From positions 613,949 to 677,948 of the forward strand of contig CAWAIR010000006.1 of assembly GCA_963782045.1 (NCBI GenBank): a stretch of DNA of 64,000 bases, given 5' to 3'. The stretch comes from CAVSRC01 sp963782045 (GTDB taxonomy: Bacteria > Pseudomonadota > Alphaproteobacteria > Rhizobiales > Kaistiaceae). Position 1 is the stretch's first letter, and every line of letters begins with the position of its first letter. Shown in pieces: positions 1 to 7,535 of this stretch. Position numbers and translations under genes: made by a program. Below the pieces are notes generated by a model, which saw only the letters and a list, made by a program, of their open reading frames with translations, was not told the DNA's origin and did not search any database.

Positions 1-57
1 GCGCTCGATGTCCTTCACGCGGATTGCGACATGGCCAATCGCTGCGATGCCCTTCAT
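1..57 (-). CDS. VOC (glyoxalase/bleomycin resistance) family protein, N-terminal fragment
   Basis: Only the first 19 codons lie inside the window; the gene runs off the left edge. The start ATG is at 57 on the reverse strand and the peptide begins MKGIAAIGHVAIRVKDIER. The pattern I-x-H-V-A-I-x-V-x-D-x-E-R is the first beta strand of vicinal oxygen chelate proteins such as methylmalonyl-CoA epimerase and lactoylglutathione lyase, where the His is a metal ligand. It is divergent from the RraA-like gene, with about 350 bases between them. The exact enzyme cannot be named from this fragment. Confidence 0.6.
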   Translation of the reverse strand, partial: MKGIAAIGHVAIRVKDIER

Positions 58-406
58 GGAACCGTCCTTGCCGAACCGTTTCACGGCGGCCGTCCGCGGA
101 TGCCTCGCACTCGCCGCCTGGTCAGCGGATGCGGGCCTCTCTGTTTCTCCCAACGCCGGCCACCGGACCGGCGACATCTTTTTCAAATGTGAACTTTTCA
201 AGTTCTCTTTTGGATGATAGATGCCTTGTATTGGGGGAGTTAATGCAATGAACGCCGTTGCCGCGCGCGATGCCCGGGCGGCCGGCGCCTACGGGCGGGC
301 CTGGTGCGCCGATGCCGGGGGGCCTGCGAGGAAGGAGCCGTTGGGATGCCGGTCACCTCGCCATCGCGACAACAATTGCGCAATTGATGCAGGAGGAGAC
401 AGTCTG
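58..406. other. Divergent intergenic region upstream of the RraA-like gene
   Basis: This stretch separates the VOC gene (reverse) from the RraA-like gene (forward). An open frame runs through its right part from 221, but the codons before 407 do not look like the family N-terminus and a good ribosome site (AGGAGG) lies just before 407, so I treat it as non-coding. It holds an AT-rich core at about 175-245 with the inverted repeat described separately at 182-214. I see no other gene in it. Confidence 0.5.
182..214. promoter_or_regulatory. Candidate IclR operator (copy 1)
   Basis: The half-sites TTCAAATG (182-189) and CTTTTGGA (207-214) are separated by 17 bases. The same arrangement, TCCAAATG-N17-CATTTGGA, lies just upstream of the IclR gene at 3254-3286. 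A second palindrome, GAACTT-TTC-AAGTTC (191-205), sits inside this copy only. Matching half-sites at the same spacing in front of the regulator and of the enzyme operon suggest a shared operator. Binding by the IclR protein is inferred. Confidence 0.45.
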
Positions 407-1147
407 ATGACCACCACGCCCGACATTTCGCGCCCGCCGAAGCAATGGGTCGATGCGCTGCGGGAAATCGGAGCCGCCACGGTAAGCAGCACGCTCGGCC
501 ACATGGGCGTGCGCAGCCCCTACATGGTCGGGCCGGTGGCGAGGAGCCCCGGCAAGGTGGTCGCCGGCCCGGCGCTCACCCTGCAATGCATGCCGAAGCG
601 CGAAGACCTCTACGGGGACGGCGAGTACGAGGATCCGGAGACGCAGCTTCACCGCCACGTGCTCTATCACACGCGGCCGGGGGACGTGGTGGTGGTGGAT
701 GCCCGCGGCGATCTCAGGAGCGGCATCTTCGGCGACATGATGCTCACCTACTTTCGCGGGCGGGGTGGCACCGGCGTAGTGATCGACGGCTGCATCCGCG
801 ACTACCCGAAAGTGCAGCGCCTCGAACTCGGCCTGTGGCTGAAGGGCGTGACGCCGAACTACCACGCCCAGACCGATCTCGTGCCTTATGCCGTCAACGT
901 TCCGGTTGCCTGCGGCGGCGTCTTCGTTATGCCGGGCGATATCATCGTCGCCGACGACGACGGCGTCGTGGTGGTGCCGGTGAAGATGGCCGAACAGGTC
1001 ATCGCGGAAGCCAGCAAGCACAATGAATGGGAGGAATTCTCGCGCGGCCGGCTGTTCGAGGGCGGGGATCTCCGCCGCTACTATCCACTCCACAAGGACG
1101 CGGAGCCCGAATTCCAGGAGTGGCTCAGCAAGAAGGGACGCGGCTGA
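407..1147 (+). CDS. RraA-like family protein (HMG/CHA aldolase type)
   Basis: This 246-residue protein belongs to the RraA/4-carboxy-4-hydroxy-2-oxoadipate aldolase fold family, whose catabolic members cleave or decarboxylate oxo-acids with a divalent metal. The family signatures are clear: the GDVVVVDARGD segment followed by GIFGDMM, then GVVIDGCIRDYP, which holds the Arg-Asp pair that binds substrate and metal in the aldolases. ATG 407 is chosen because AGGAGG lies about ten bases before it. The next gene is an enolase-superfamily dehydratase 93 bases downstream and an IclR regulator follows, so a role in sugar-acid or aromatic-acid breakdown is more likely than control of RNase E. The substrate is unknown. 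Confidence 0.8.
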   Translation: MTTTPDISRPPKQWVDALREIGAATVSSTLGHMGVRSPYMVGPVARSPGKVVAGPALTLQCMPKREDLYGDGEYEDPETQLHRHVLYHTRPGDVVVVDARGDLRSGIFGDMMLTYFRGRGGTGVVIDGCIRDYPKVQRLELGLWLKGVTPNYHAQTDLVPYAVNVPVACGGVFVMPGDIIVADDDGVVVVPVKMAEQVIAEASKHNEWEEFSRGRLFEGGDLRRYYPLHKDAEPEFQEWLSKKGRG

Positions 1148-1240
1148 GGCCGGCGTGGGTCACTGCGCTGCTGGTGCTGGCCGGGCGGCGCGGCAACGAG
1201 TAGCGTCGGGCCAGAAGCGCGGTGTGGGAGCGATGCTGCG

Positions 1241-2422
1241 ATGAAGATAACCGGCTTGAAGACCTTCACGGCCAATGCTTCGCGGACGAACTTCGTCTTC
1301 GTGAAGCTCTACACCGACGACGGCATCGACGGCGTCGGCGAGGGGACGCTCGAATGGCGCACGGAGGCCATCGTCGCGGCGATCTCTGAATTCGGCCGGG
1401 TCGTCGTCGGTCAGGACCCGTTTGCAACGGACTGGCTGATCGAGCGCATGCACCGGGACTTCTACTGGCGCGTCGGGCCGATCCTGCGCACGGCGATCGG
1501 CGCGATCGAGGCCGCGCTTCTCGACATCAAGGGCAAGGCGCTCGGTGTGCCGGTATACGAACTGCTCGGCGGGCGGCATCGCGACCGCGTCGCCTGCTAC
1601 GCCAACCACTGGTTCCAGGGGGCGCGCGAGCCGGAGGACTATGCGGCGCGGGCGCGTGAGGCAGTGGCGCTCGGCTTCGGCGCGCTGAAGTGGGACCCGT
1701 TCGAAACCGCCTATCTGGAGATGGACCGCGCACAGCGCAGCCGCACCATCGAGATCGTCGAGGCGGTGCGCGCCGCCGTCGGCAGCGGCGTCGACCTGAT
1801 GCTCGACGTCCACGGCCGGCTGAACGTGCCGACGGCGATCGCCATGGCGCGCGCGCTGGAACGGTTCGACATCACGTGGATCGAGGAGCCGGTGCCGCCG
1901 GACAGCATCGATGCGCTGGCCGACGTGCGCGCGGCGAGCCCGGTGGCGATCGCAGCTGGCGAACGCCTCTACGCGGCGGAGCGGTTCGTCGAACTGATCA
2001 ACAAGCGGGCTGCCGACATCCTGCAGCCGGATGTCGCCCATGTCGGCGGCATGCTGGAGGCGAAGAAGGTCGCGGGGCTGGCGCACATGCGCTTCCTGCC
2101 GCTTGCCCCGCACAATCCGACCGGGCCGGTCATGAACGCGATGACGCTGCACCTGTCGGCGGCGATTCCCAACTTCAAGACCTTCGAGACGGTGGCCATC
2201 GACGTGCCGTGGCGGCAGGAGCTGGTCCAGGAGCACCTCGAATTCGTCGACGGCGCGCTGATGGTGCCGACGGAACCCGGGCTCGGCGTGGAGCTCAACG
2301 AGGAAGCCTGCGGCCGCTATCCCTATGTCCCCTACGACGTGCCGATCTTCGACGGATCGATGAACGATGCCGGCGTTGCCGCGGGGGCGCCGGTGGCGTC
2401 GTCTGCGAAAGCGGCGCGCTAG
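1241..2422 (+). CDS. Mandelate racemase/muconate lactonizing family dehydratase (galactonate dehydratase-like)
   Basis: This is an enolase-superfamily enzyme of 393 residues, which abstract a proton alpha to a carboxylate and usually dehydrate sugar acids. The capping domain begins MKITGLKTF. In the barrel the expected residues are visible: Lys150 (GALKWD), metal ligands Asp189 (LDVHG), Glu215 (WIEEP) and Glu241 (AAGER), then Asp264 (LQPDVAH) and the catalytic His291 (PHNPTGP). That ligand set fits the mandelate racemase subgroup, and the His in PHNPTGP is typical of D-galactonate dehydratase relatives. It is likely co-transcribed with the RraA-like gene and its stop overlaps that of the convergent IclR gene by four bases. 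The exact sugar acid cannot be read from the sequence. Confidence 0.85.
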   Translation: MKITGLKTFTANASRTNFVFVKLYTDDGIDGVGEGTLEWRTEAIVAAISEFGRVVVGQDPFATDWLIERMHRDFYWRVGPILRTAIGAIEAALLDIKGKALGVPVYELLGGRHRDRVACYANHWFQGAREPEDYAARAREAVALGFGALKWDPFETAYLEMDRAQRSRTIEIVEAVRAAVGSGVDLMLDVHGRLNVPTAIAMARALERFDITWIEEPVPPDSIDALADVRAASPVAIAAGERLYAAERFVELINKRAADILQPDVAHVGGMLEAKKVAGLAHMRFLPLAPHNPTGPVMNAMTLHLSAAIPNFKTFETVAIDVPWRQELVQEHLEFVDGALMVPTEPGLGVELNEEACGRYPYVPYDVPIFDGSMNDAGVAAGAPVASSAKAAR

Positions 2423-3216
2423 CGCTGGCCGCTGTCGGACGCCCGCGGCGCCGGAATGTCGGAGCCGATCTGCGTGGCGGCCGCGATGACCGCCGCCTTG
2501 ATCAACTGGGTGTGGGGACGGCTCGATCCGGCCAGGAACGGCACGCTGAGGGCGGCGACCACCTTGCCCGCCGGATCCACGACCGGTGCGGCGAAGGCAT
2601 GGATGCTGGGTACGTACTCGCCATGATCCTCCGCCCAGCCCTGGTGGCGGATGCGGGCCAGCTCGGTCAGCAGCCGCTTGACGTTGGCCAGCGTGTTGCG
2701 CGTGTAGCGAATGAGACCGGCATCGAGCAGCGCCTTGAGGTCGGCCTTGGGCATGTGGGCGAGCAGCGTCTTGCCGGCGGCGCCGGCATGGAGCGGCATG
2801 CGCTGTCCGGGGAGGACGGTGAGGGCGTATTCCTGCTTGCCGGCGACCGCGCAGATCACCAGAAGCTGCCCGTCATCGACGATCGACACCTTGCAGCCCT
2901 CGCCGGTTGCGGTCGACAGCCGCTCCAGATGGGGCTGGGCGATGGCGGGGAGGTCGTGCACTGACGGTTCCGGCACGGCGCTCGCCGCCAGTGACAGCAG
3001 GCGCGGGCCCAAACCGTAGGAGCCGCTCGCCGATCGCCGGACGATGTCATGGAACTGAAGCGTGTTGAGGATGCGGTAGACGGTGGTTCGTGGCAGACTG
3101 AGCGAGTCGACGAGGTCGCGGATGGTCGCCCCCTGCGGCCGCCGCTCGAGGAGCACAAGGATCTCGACCATCCGGTCGATCACCGGAACTCTGTGGACGG
3201 CCGAGCCGCTTGCCAT
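2419..3216 (-). CDS. IclR family transcriptional regulator
   Basis: This 265-residue DNA-binding regulator has a winged helix at about residues 12-65, with the recognition stretch GATIRDLVDSLSLPRTTVYRIL. A C-terminal effector domain follows (GCKVSIVDDGQLLVI, then MPLHAGAAGKTLLAHM and PVVDPAGKVVAALSV), which is the usual IclR order and length. I chose the ATG at 3216 because the upstream extension to 3258 adds 14 non-conserved residues. It is convergent with the dehydratase gene. The inverted repeat 38 bases before its start matches one upstream of the RraA-like gene, so it probably controls itself and the RraA-like/dehydratase operon. Confidence 0.88.
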   Translation of the reverse strand: MASGSAVHRVPVIDRMVEILVLLERRPQGATIRDLVDSLSLPRTTVYRILNTLQFHDIVRRSASGSYGLGPRLLSLAASAVPEPSVHDLPAIAQPHLERLSTATGEGCKVSIVDDGQLLVICAVAGKQEYALTVLPGQRMPLHAGAAGKTLLAHMPKADLKALLDAGLIRYTRNTLANVKRLLTELARIRHQGWAEDHGEYVPSIHAFAAPVVDPAGKVVAALSVPFLAGSSRPHTQLIKAAVIAAATQIGSDIPAPRASDSGQR

Positions 3217-3253
3217 CAGGCAACTCCGCAATGGACTGTCAGTCCCGGCGTCT

Positions 3254-3286
3254 TCCAAATGAGGATGCCGGTAGTTCGCATTTGGA
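3254..3286. promoter_or_regulatory. Candidate IclR operator (copy 2), IclR promoter
   Basis: This is a perfect 8-base inverted repeat, TCCAAATG (3254-3261) and CATTTGGA (3279-3286), with a 17-base spacer. It lies 38 bases upstream of the IclR start codon and corresponds to the imperfect copy at 182-214, which has the same spacing. Autoregulation is inferred. Confidence 0.5.
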
Positions 3287-3555
3287 CCATATCGGCCACG
3301 CCTTGCGGCTTGTCAATCGAAGCGAGCCACGCCCCAGGGGCCGAGCGGCCGCAGCGCAGGATTCCTTCACGCAAGCTGGCCGTGATAGACATATGTTGTA
3401 GCGCAGCCGCTCGTTGCGCCCGACACCCACCGCCCAAGGAGAGCAGCCGGCGGCAAGGAATCGATGTTGGCCATCGGCGGGATGCGAGCAGACCTTCACC
3501 GAAGAGGGTGCGCGTCCTGCTCGAGAGGCCGGGGACCGTTCGTCTGTTGGGGACC

Positions 3556-3795
3556 ATGATCGATCGTGAACTCTTCGTCCGTGCCGTTCGTCTGGCGACA
3601 TCCAGCGCAGCGCGACGCGGCAGGGCGATCCCCGTCCACCAGTTGGCGGCCCGAATATCCATCGACTTTCCCGATAGCGGCGTCGGCATACCGGAGCTTT
3701 GCCGGGTGATCCGCGAGGCCGTCGAAGAGGGCGGAAAGCCTCCGCCGGGTGGCCCGTTTCTGAGTAGCAACGGGTTTGGTCAGCGGCGGCGCTGA
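3556..3795 (+). CDS. Small hypothetical protein (79 aa)
   Basis: This is a short soluble-looking protein starting MIDRELFVRAVRLA, with a GGGGAC ribosome-site candidate before ATG 3556. It has an amphipathic N-terminal helix, a segment rich in small and charged residues, and no transmembrane or signal sequence. I do not recognise the family. It stands alone between the IclR gene and the convergent sugar permease. It may be spurious, but it has a sensible composition and is the only plausible gene in the 650-base gap 3217-3868. Confidence 0.35.
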   Translation: MIDRELFVRAVRLATSSAARRGRAIPVHQLAARISIDFPDSGVGIPELCRVIREAVEEGGKPPPGGPFLSSNGFGQRRR

Positions 3796-3868
3796 GAATG
3801 GGCGGCAGGGTCCGATGCCGGTAGCACGAGGCGGCTCCGGACGCGGCCTTTGAGCAGGTTGAATTGCG

Positions 3869-4831
3869 TCACCGCAAGCGTTTCCACAGCGAACTCGACG
3901 AGACCGCCGCCAGGATGATCACGCCAACCAGGATGTCGCGTACGTAGCTGTCGACACTCATCTGGGTGAGGCCGTTGTCGAGGGCACCGAGGATGAGGAC
4001 GCCGATGACGGTGGCGTGCACGCGCGGCTCGCCCTCCTCGCTCATGGTCATGCCGAGGAAGACGGCGGCGATGGCGTTCAGCATCAGGCCGCTGCCCTGG
4101 GTCGGGTTGGCCGAGGCGACGCGGCTGGCATACATGAGGCCGGCGAGAGCGGCGCCGATGCCGGTGAGGGCGAAGGCGATGAGCCGCAGGCGCTTGACCG
4201 CCACCCCGCTCAGCCGGGCCGCTTCGGCATTGCCGCCGATGGCATAGAGCCGGCGGCCGAAGGTAGTCTGCTCTAGCAGTACCCAGACTATCAGGATGAC
4301 CACCAGGGCGACGATGGTGAGATTGGGCAGCTTGAGATGCTGCCCGGCGATGGTGCCGAGCGGCAGGCCGGTGCGGGCGAAGTTGGAGAAGTCAGTCGGT
4401 ATGTCCCGGCCGAAGATCGTGCGGCCGCCGCTGATCAGGAAGGCGGCGCCCGAGAAGATGGTGAGTGTCGCCAGCGTCGCGATGAAGGGCAATATGCCGA
4501 CGAGGCTGACCAGCGTGCCGTTCAGCGCCCCGCCGGCCAGGCCGACCAGCAGCGCCACAGCGACCGCGACCCATACCGGAAAGCCGAAGGTGAACAGGAT
4601 CGCCGCGACGACGCCAGCGAGGCTGGCCATGGAGCCGACGCTGAGATCGAAGTCGCCCATCACCATGACAATCGTCATGGTGACTGCGACCACGATCAGC
4701 ATGCTCATCTGCTGGCTGATGTTGAGCCAGTTGCGGCCGGTGAGGAAGGTGTCGGGCAGCATGACCGTGAAGAAGACGAGGATGGCGGCGAAGCCGATCA
4801 GCGTGCCGTAGCGGCGAAGCAGCGAAACCAT
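3869..4831 (-). CDS. Sugar ABC transporter permease (RbsC type)
   Basis: This 320-residue integral membrane protein of the ribose/xylose/galactoside permease family has about 8-10 hydrophobic segments. The characteristic cytoplasmic coupling region is present near the middle (TTFGRRLYAIGGNAEAARLSG), followed by SGVAVKRLR and the ALAGLMYASR loop, all typical of RbsC and XylH. The start codon overlaps the stop of the ATPase gene by one base (TGATG), so the two are translated together. It is the last gene of the operon SBP-ATPase-permease. The sugar is not evident from the permease. Confidence 0.9.
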   Translation of the reverse strand: MVSLLRRYGTLIGFAAILVFFTVMLPDTFLTGRNWLNISQQMSMLIVVAVTMTIVMVMGDFDLSVGSMASLAGVVAAILFTFGFPVWVAVAVALLVGLAGGALNGTLVSLVGILPFIATLATLTIFSGAAFLISGGRTIFGRDIPTDFSNFARTGLPLGTIAGQHLKLPNLTIVALVVILIVWVLLEQTTFGRRLYAIGGNAEAARLSGVAVKRLRLIAFALTGIGAALAGLMYASRVASANPTQGSGLMLNAIAAVFLGMTMSEEGEPRVHATVIGVLILGALDNGLTQMSVDSYVRDILVGVIILAAVSSSSLWKRLR

Positions 4832-6360
4832 CAGGCGACCTCTTGCGCGCCGGCCTCATGACCCCAGCAATGGGCGATCAGGCGCTCCTCGGTCAGCCCC
4901 TCGGCATCGAGCACGGCGGTCAGCGCTCGGGCGCGCATGATCATGATGCGGTCGCACATGCCCAGAAGCTCGGGGAAATCGGACGAAGCGATGATGACCG
5001 CCATGCCGCGCGCGGTCCATTCGCGGACCAGCGAGTAGATGTCGAACTTGGCGCCGACGTCGACGCCCCGCGTCGGTTCGTCAAGCAAGAGCACGGCTGG
5101 CTCGCCGGCAAGGGCCTTGGCGAATACGACCTTCTGCTGGTTGCCGCCGGAGAGCTGATAGCAGAGCTGGCGGGGGCCGACGGCCTTGAGGCGCACGTCC
5201 TCGCCGCGATCTGTCGCCAGCGCCCGTTCGCGGCGCCGGTCGAGAACCACCCCGCGGCGGCTGACGGCCCCGAGATGGGGCAGCGAGACGTTCTCGTAGA
5301 TCGGCCGGCTCAGAACCAGCCCTTCCGAGCGCCGTTCGCGGGGGACATAGGCAAGGCGCCATTTCCATGTCGCCGTGAGGCTGTGGCGGCCGAGCGCCTT
5401 GCCGATCACGCTCAGCCGGCCGGCGCGGGGGCGGTCGGCACCGATGATGAGCCGCAGCACCTCGCTCTGGCCGGCACCCGACAGGCCGGCGATGCCGAGG
5501 ACCTCGCCACGATGGAGGTCGAAGCTCAGCGGCTTCAGTCCCGCGCCCTCAAGATCGCGGACCGACAGGGCGATGGTGCTCGTGTCCACCGGGGCGAGCG
5601 GCAGGGGGTAGGCGCCATTCACCTGGCGGCCGATCATCATGCGCACGATGTCGTCGTGGCTGGTCTCTGCGATCGGGCGGGTGGCGATCACGGCGCCGTC
5701 GCGCAGCACCGTGACCCGGTCGCAGAGCTTCACCAACTCGTCCAGCCGGTGCGACACGTAGAGGACCGCGCGGCCGGCCTCGCGGATCGCCTTGAGGACA
5801 GAGAACAGGCGTTCGGCCTCGTCTCCCGTCAGGGCAGCGGTCGGCTCGTCCATCACATAGATGCGCGCCTCGCTCCCGGCGGTCTCGAGAAAGGCGGCGG
5901 AAATGGAGACCAGCATGCGGTCGCCGACGCTGAGGCGCGCCATCTTGCGGCGCGGGTCGATGTGGGCGATGCTGAGACGGGCGAGCGCCATGCGGGCCTC
6001 GGCGGCGAGGCGCTTCCAGTCGATCAGGCCGACCGGTGTCATCGGGTAAGGGCGGCCGAGGAAGATGTTCTCGGCGACCGACAGGGTCGGCACCACGTTC
6101 AATTCCTGATGGATGAAGCGCAGGCCGTGGGTGGTGGCCGCCTGCGGGCTGGCGATGGCGACGGGCCGTCCGTCGATGGCAATCTCCGCCCGATCGGCGA
6201 CGGTGACGCCGGCCAGGATGCGGATCAGCGTCGACTTGCCGGCACCGTTCTCGCCGACAAGGCCGTGAATCTCGCCCCCCTCCAGATCGAGCGAAACGGC
6301 GCGCAAGGCCGGCACGCCGGCGTAGGCCTTGGAGACGTTACTGAGGGAAAGGAGACTCAT
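4831..6360 (-). CDS. Sugar ABC transporter ATP-binding protein (RbsA/MglA type, two NBDs)
   Basis: This is a 509-residue tandem nucleotide-binding protein that powers sugar uptake with the RbsC-like permease. The first domain has Walker A GENGAGKST, an LSVGDR signature variant and Walker B IYVMDEPTAAL. The second has the degenerate Walker A GLSGAGQSE usual for this family, the canonical signature LSGGNQQK and Walker B VLLLDEPTRGVDVGA. I chose ATG 6360 over a TTG four codons upstream because family members begin at a residue like MSLLSLSNVSK. A strong hairpin lies between this gene and the binding-protein gene upstream of it. Confidence 0.9.
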   Translation of the reverse strand: MSLLSLSNVSKAYAGVPALRAVSLDLEGGEIHGLVGENGAGKSTLIRILAGVTVADRAEIAIDGRPVAIASPQAATTHGLRFIHQELNVVPTLSVAENIFLGRPYPMTPVGLIDWKRLAAEARMALARLSIAHIDPRRKMARLSVGDRMLVSISAAFLETAGSEARIYVMDEPTAALTGDEAERLFSVLKAIREAGRAVLYVSHRLDELVKLCDRVTVLRDGAVIATRPIAETSHDDIVRMMIGRQVNGAYPLPLAPVDTSTIALSVRDLEGAGLKPLSFDLHRGEVLGIAGLSGAGQSEVLRLIIGADRPRAGRLSVIGKALGRHSLTATWKWRLAYVPRERRSEGLVLSRPIYENVSLPHLGAVSRRGVVLDRRRERALATDRGEDVRLKAVGPRQLCYQLSGGNQQKVVFAKALAGEPAVLLLDEPTRGVDVGAKFDIYSLVREWTARGMAVIIASSDFPELLGMCDRIMIMRARALTAVLDAEGLTEERLIAHCWGHEAGAQEVA

Positions 6361-6372
6361 TGCCCGGAGCAA

Positions 6373-6406
6373 AGACCACGCCCCGCCGCACGACGGGGCA
6401 TGGTCT
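6373..6406 (-). terminator. Intergenic hairpin between binding protein and ATPase genes
   Basis: Arms 6373-6385 and 6394-6406 pair over 13 positions with a single wobble, closing an 8-base loop. It sits in the 79-base gap after the sugar-binding protein gene. There is no long T run after it on the reverse strand, so it probably acts as a partial terminator or as a shield against 3' decay rather than a full stop. Similar hairpins follow the binding-protein genes at 18.8 kb and 24.4 kb. Confidence 0.6.
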
Positions 6407-6439
6407 CAATGCACCACCGTTTGCCGGCTGGCAACGGCG

Positions 6440-7390
6440 CTATTTCACCTCGCCGACATTGGCGGCGGTGACCAGCTTGGTCGGCACGTAGATGACGCTC
6501 TGCTTGATCTTGTCGCCGGCCAGGACCCGGGCGACCTCGTCGGCGGTGGTCGAGCCGATGCCCTGGAAATCCTGGGCGACGGAGGCTTCGAAATTGCCGC
6601 CCTTGGCGATGGCGGCGCGCGCCTGCGGATTGGCGTCCATGCCGGTGATGACGATGCCCTCGTCGCTGCGGCCGGCAGCGTCGATCGCCTGCAGGGCGCC
6701 GAGTGCCGGCTGGTCCCAGGCGCACCAGACCGCCTTGATGCTGCCGGGCTTGGGATGTGCCGCCAGGATCGCCTCCATCTTGGCCCGCGAATCGGCGATG
6801 CCGCCGTCGGAAACGTCGGGCGTCACCCGCTCGATGACCTTGATGTCGGGGAAGTTGGAGAACACGGCATCGGCCATGTGTCCACGCACCTGGACGGGCG
6901 GAAAGGCGTCATAGACGAACATGACGACGTTGCCGGCGCCATTGATGCGGTTGGCGACATAGACCGCGGTCTCGGTGCCCATCGCATAGCCGTTGCTGGT
7001 CACGTTGGTCACCAGCAACGGATCGCTGCCGGCATCCATGCCGAACACCGGGATGTTGGCATCCTTGGCGGTCTGCAACCCGGCCTGGATCTGCGCCGGA
7101 TCAACATTGATGACGATGGCATCAACCTTCTGGTTGACGACGTCCTCGATGCGGCTGATCACGGCCGCGACGTCGCCCTTGGTGTCGATGACGTTGACGT
7201 CCCAACCCTTGTCCTTGGCCGCGGCCTGGAAGCCTTCGACGTAGAACTGGGTGCCGGGCTGGGCGAGATAAGGCGTGATGACCGCAACCTTCGGCTGCGC
7301 ATAGGCCGCACCCGCCAGAGAGGCGGCGGCGACCGCCACGGCTCCCACAATCAGGCTGCGGCACAATCCAAGCGTTGTACGACCGCGCAT
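6440..7390 (-). CDS. Sugar ABC transporter substrate-binding protein (RbsB type)
   Basis: This 316-residue periplasmic type I binding protein has an N-terminal signal peptide: a basic start, a hydrophobic core VGAVAVAAASLAGA, and likely cleavage in AAYA-QPK. Mature features of the RbsB/LsrB group are VAVITPYLAQPGTQFYVEGFQ, a KGDVAAVISRIEDVVNQKVDAIVIN segment, GMDAGSDPL, and GMDANPQARAAIAKGG near the C-terminus. ATG 7390 is preceded by GGAGGGG. It is the first gene of the three-gene importer and is divergent from an FGGY kinase, which suggests that the imported sugar is phosphorylated by that kinase. Confidence 0.9.
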   Translation of the reverse strand: MRGRTTLGLCRSLIVGAVAVAAASLAGAAYAQPKVAVITPYLAQPGTQFYVEGFQAAAKDKGWDVNVIDTKGDVAAVISRIEDVVNQKVDAIVINVDPAQIQAGLQTAKDANIPVFGMDAGSDPLLVTNVTSNGYAMGTETAVYVANRINGAGNVVMFVYDAFPPVQVRGHMADAVFSNFPDIKVIERVTPDVSDGGIADSRAKMEAILAAHPKPGSIKAVWCAWDQPALGALQAIDAAGRSDEGIVITGMDANPQARAAIAKGGNFEASVAQDFQGIGSTTADEVARVLAGDKIKQSVIYVPTKLVTAANVGEVK

Positions 7391-7535
7391 TTTCCCCTCC
7401 GTGCGGACCTTTCCTGCGTTATTGCTCGCAGCACCGCGTGTCCGCAATATCGCGGCGCCCCCGCTTCCTCTCGGAGCGCAAAACTATAGGGGATAGGGGA
7501 GCGAAAAAGCCATAGGAGCCGTTGGGGAAGCAACC

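Noticed and set aside
221..406. Extension of the RraA-like gene to a start at 221
   Set aside because: The extra 62 residues do not resemble the family N-terminus, and AGGAGG supports the start at 407.
4843..6471. Long open frames opposite the sugar ATPase gene, and similar antisense frames across the window
   Set aside because: They are rich in Ala, Arg, Gly and Asp with no motifs, as expected opposite GC-rich genes. The other strand has clear domain motifs.
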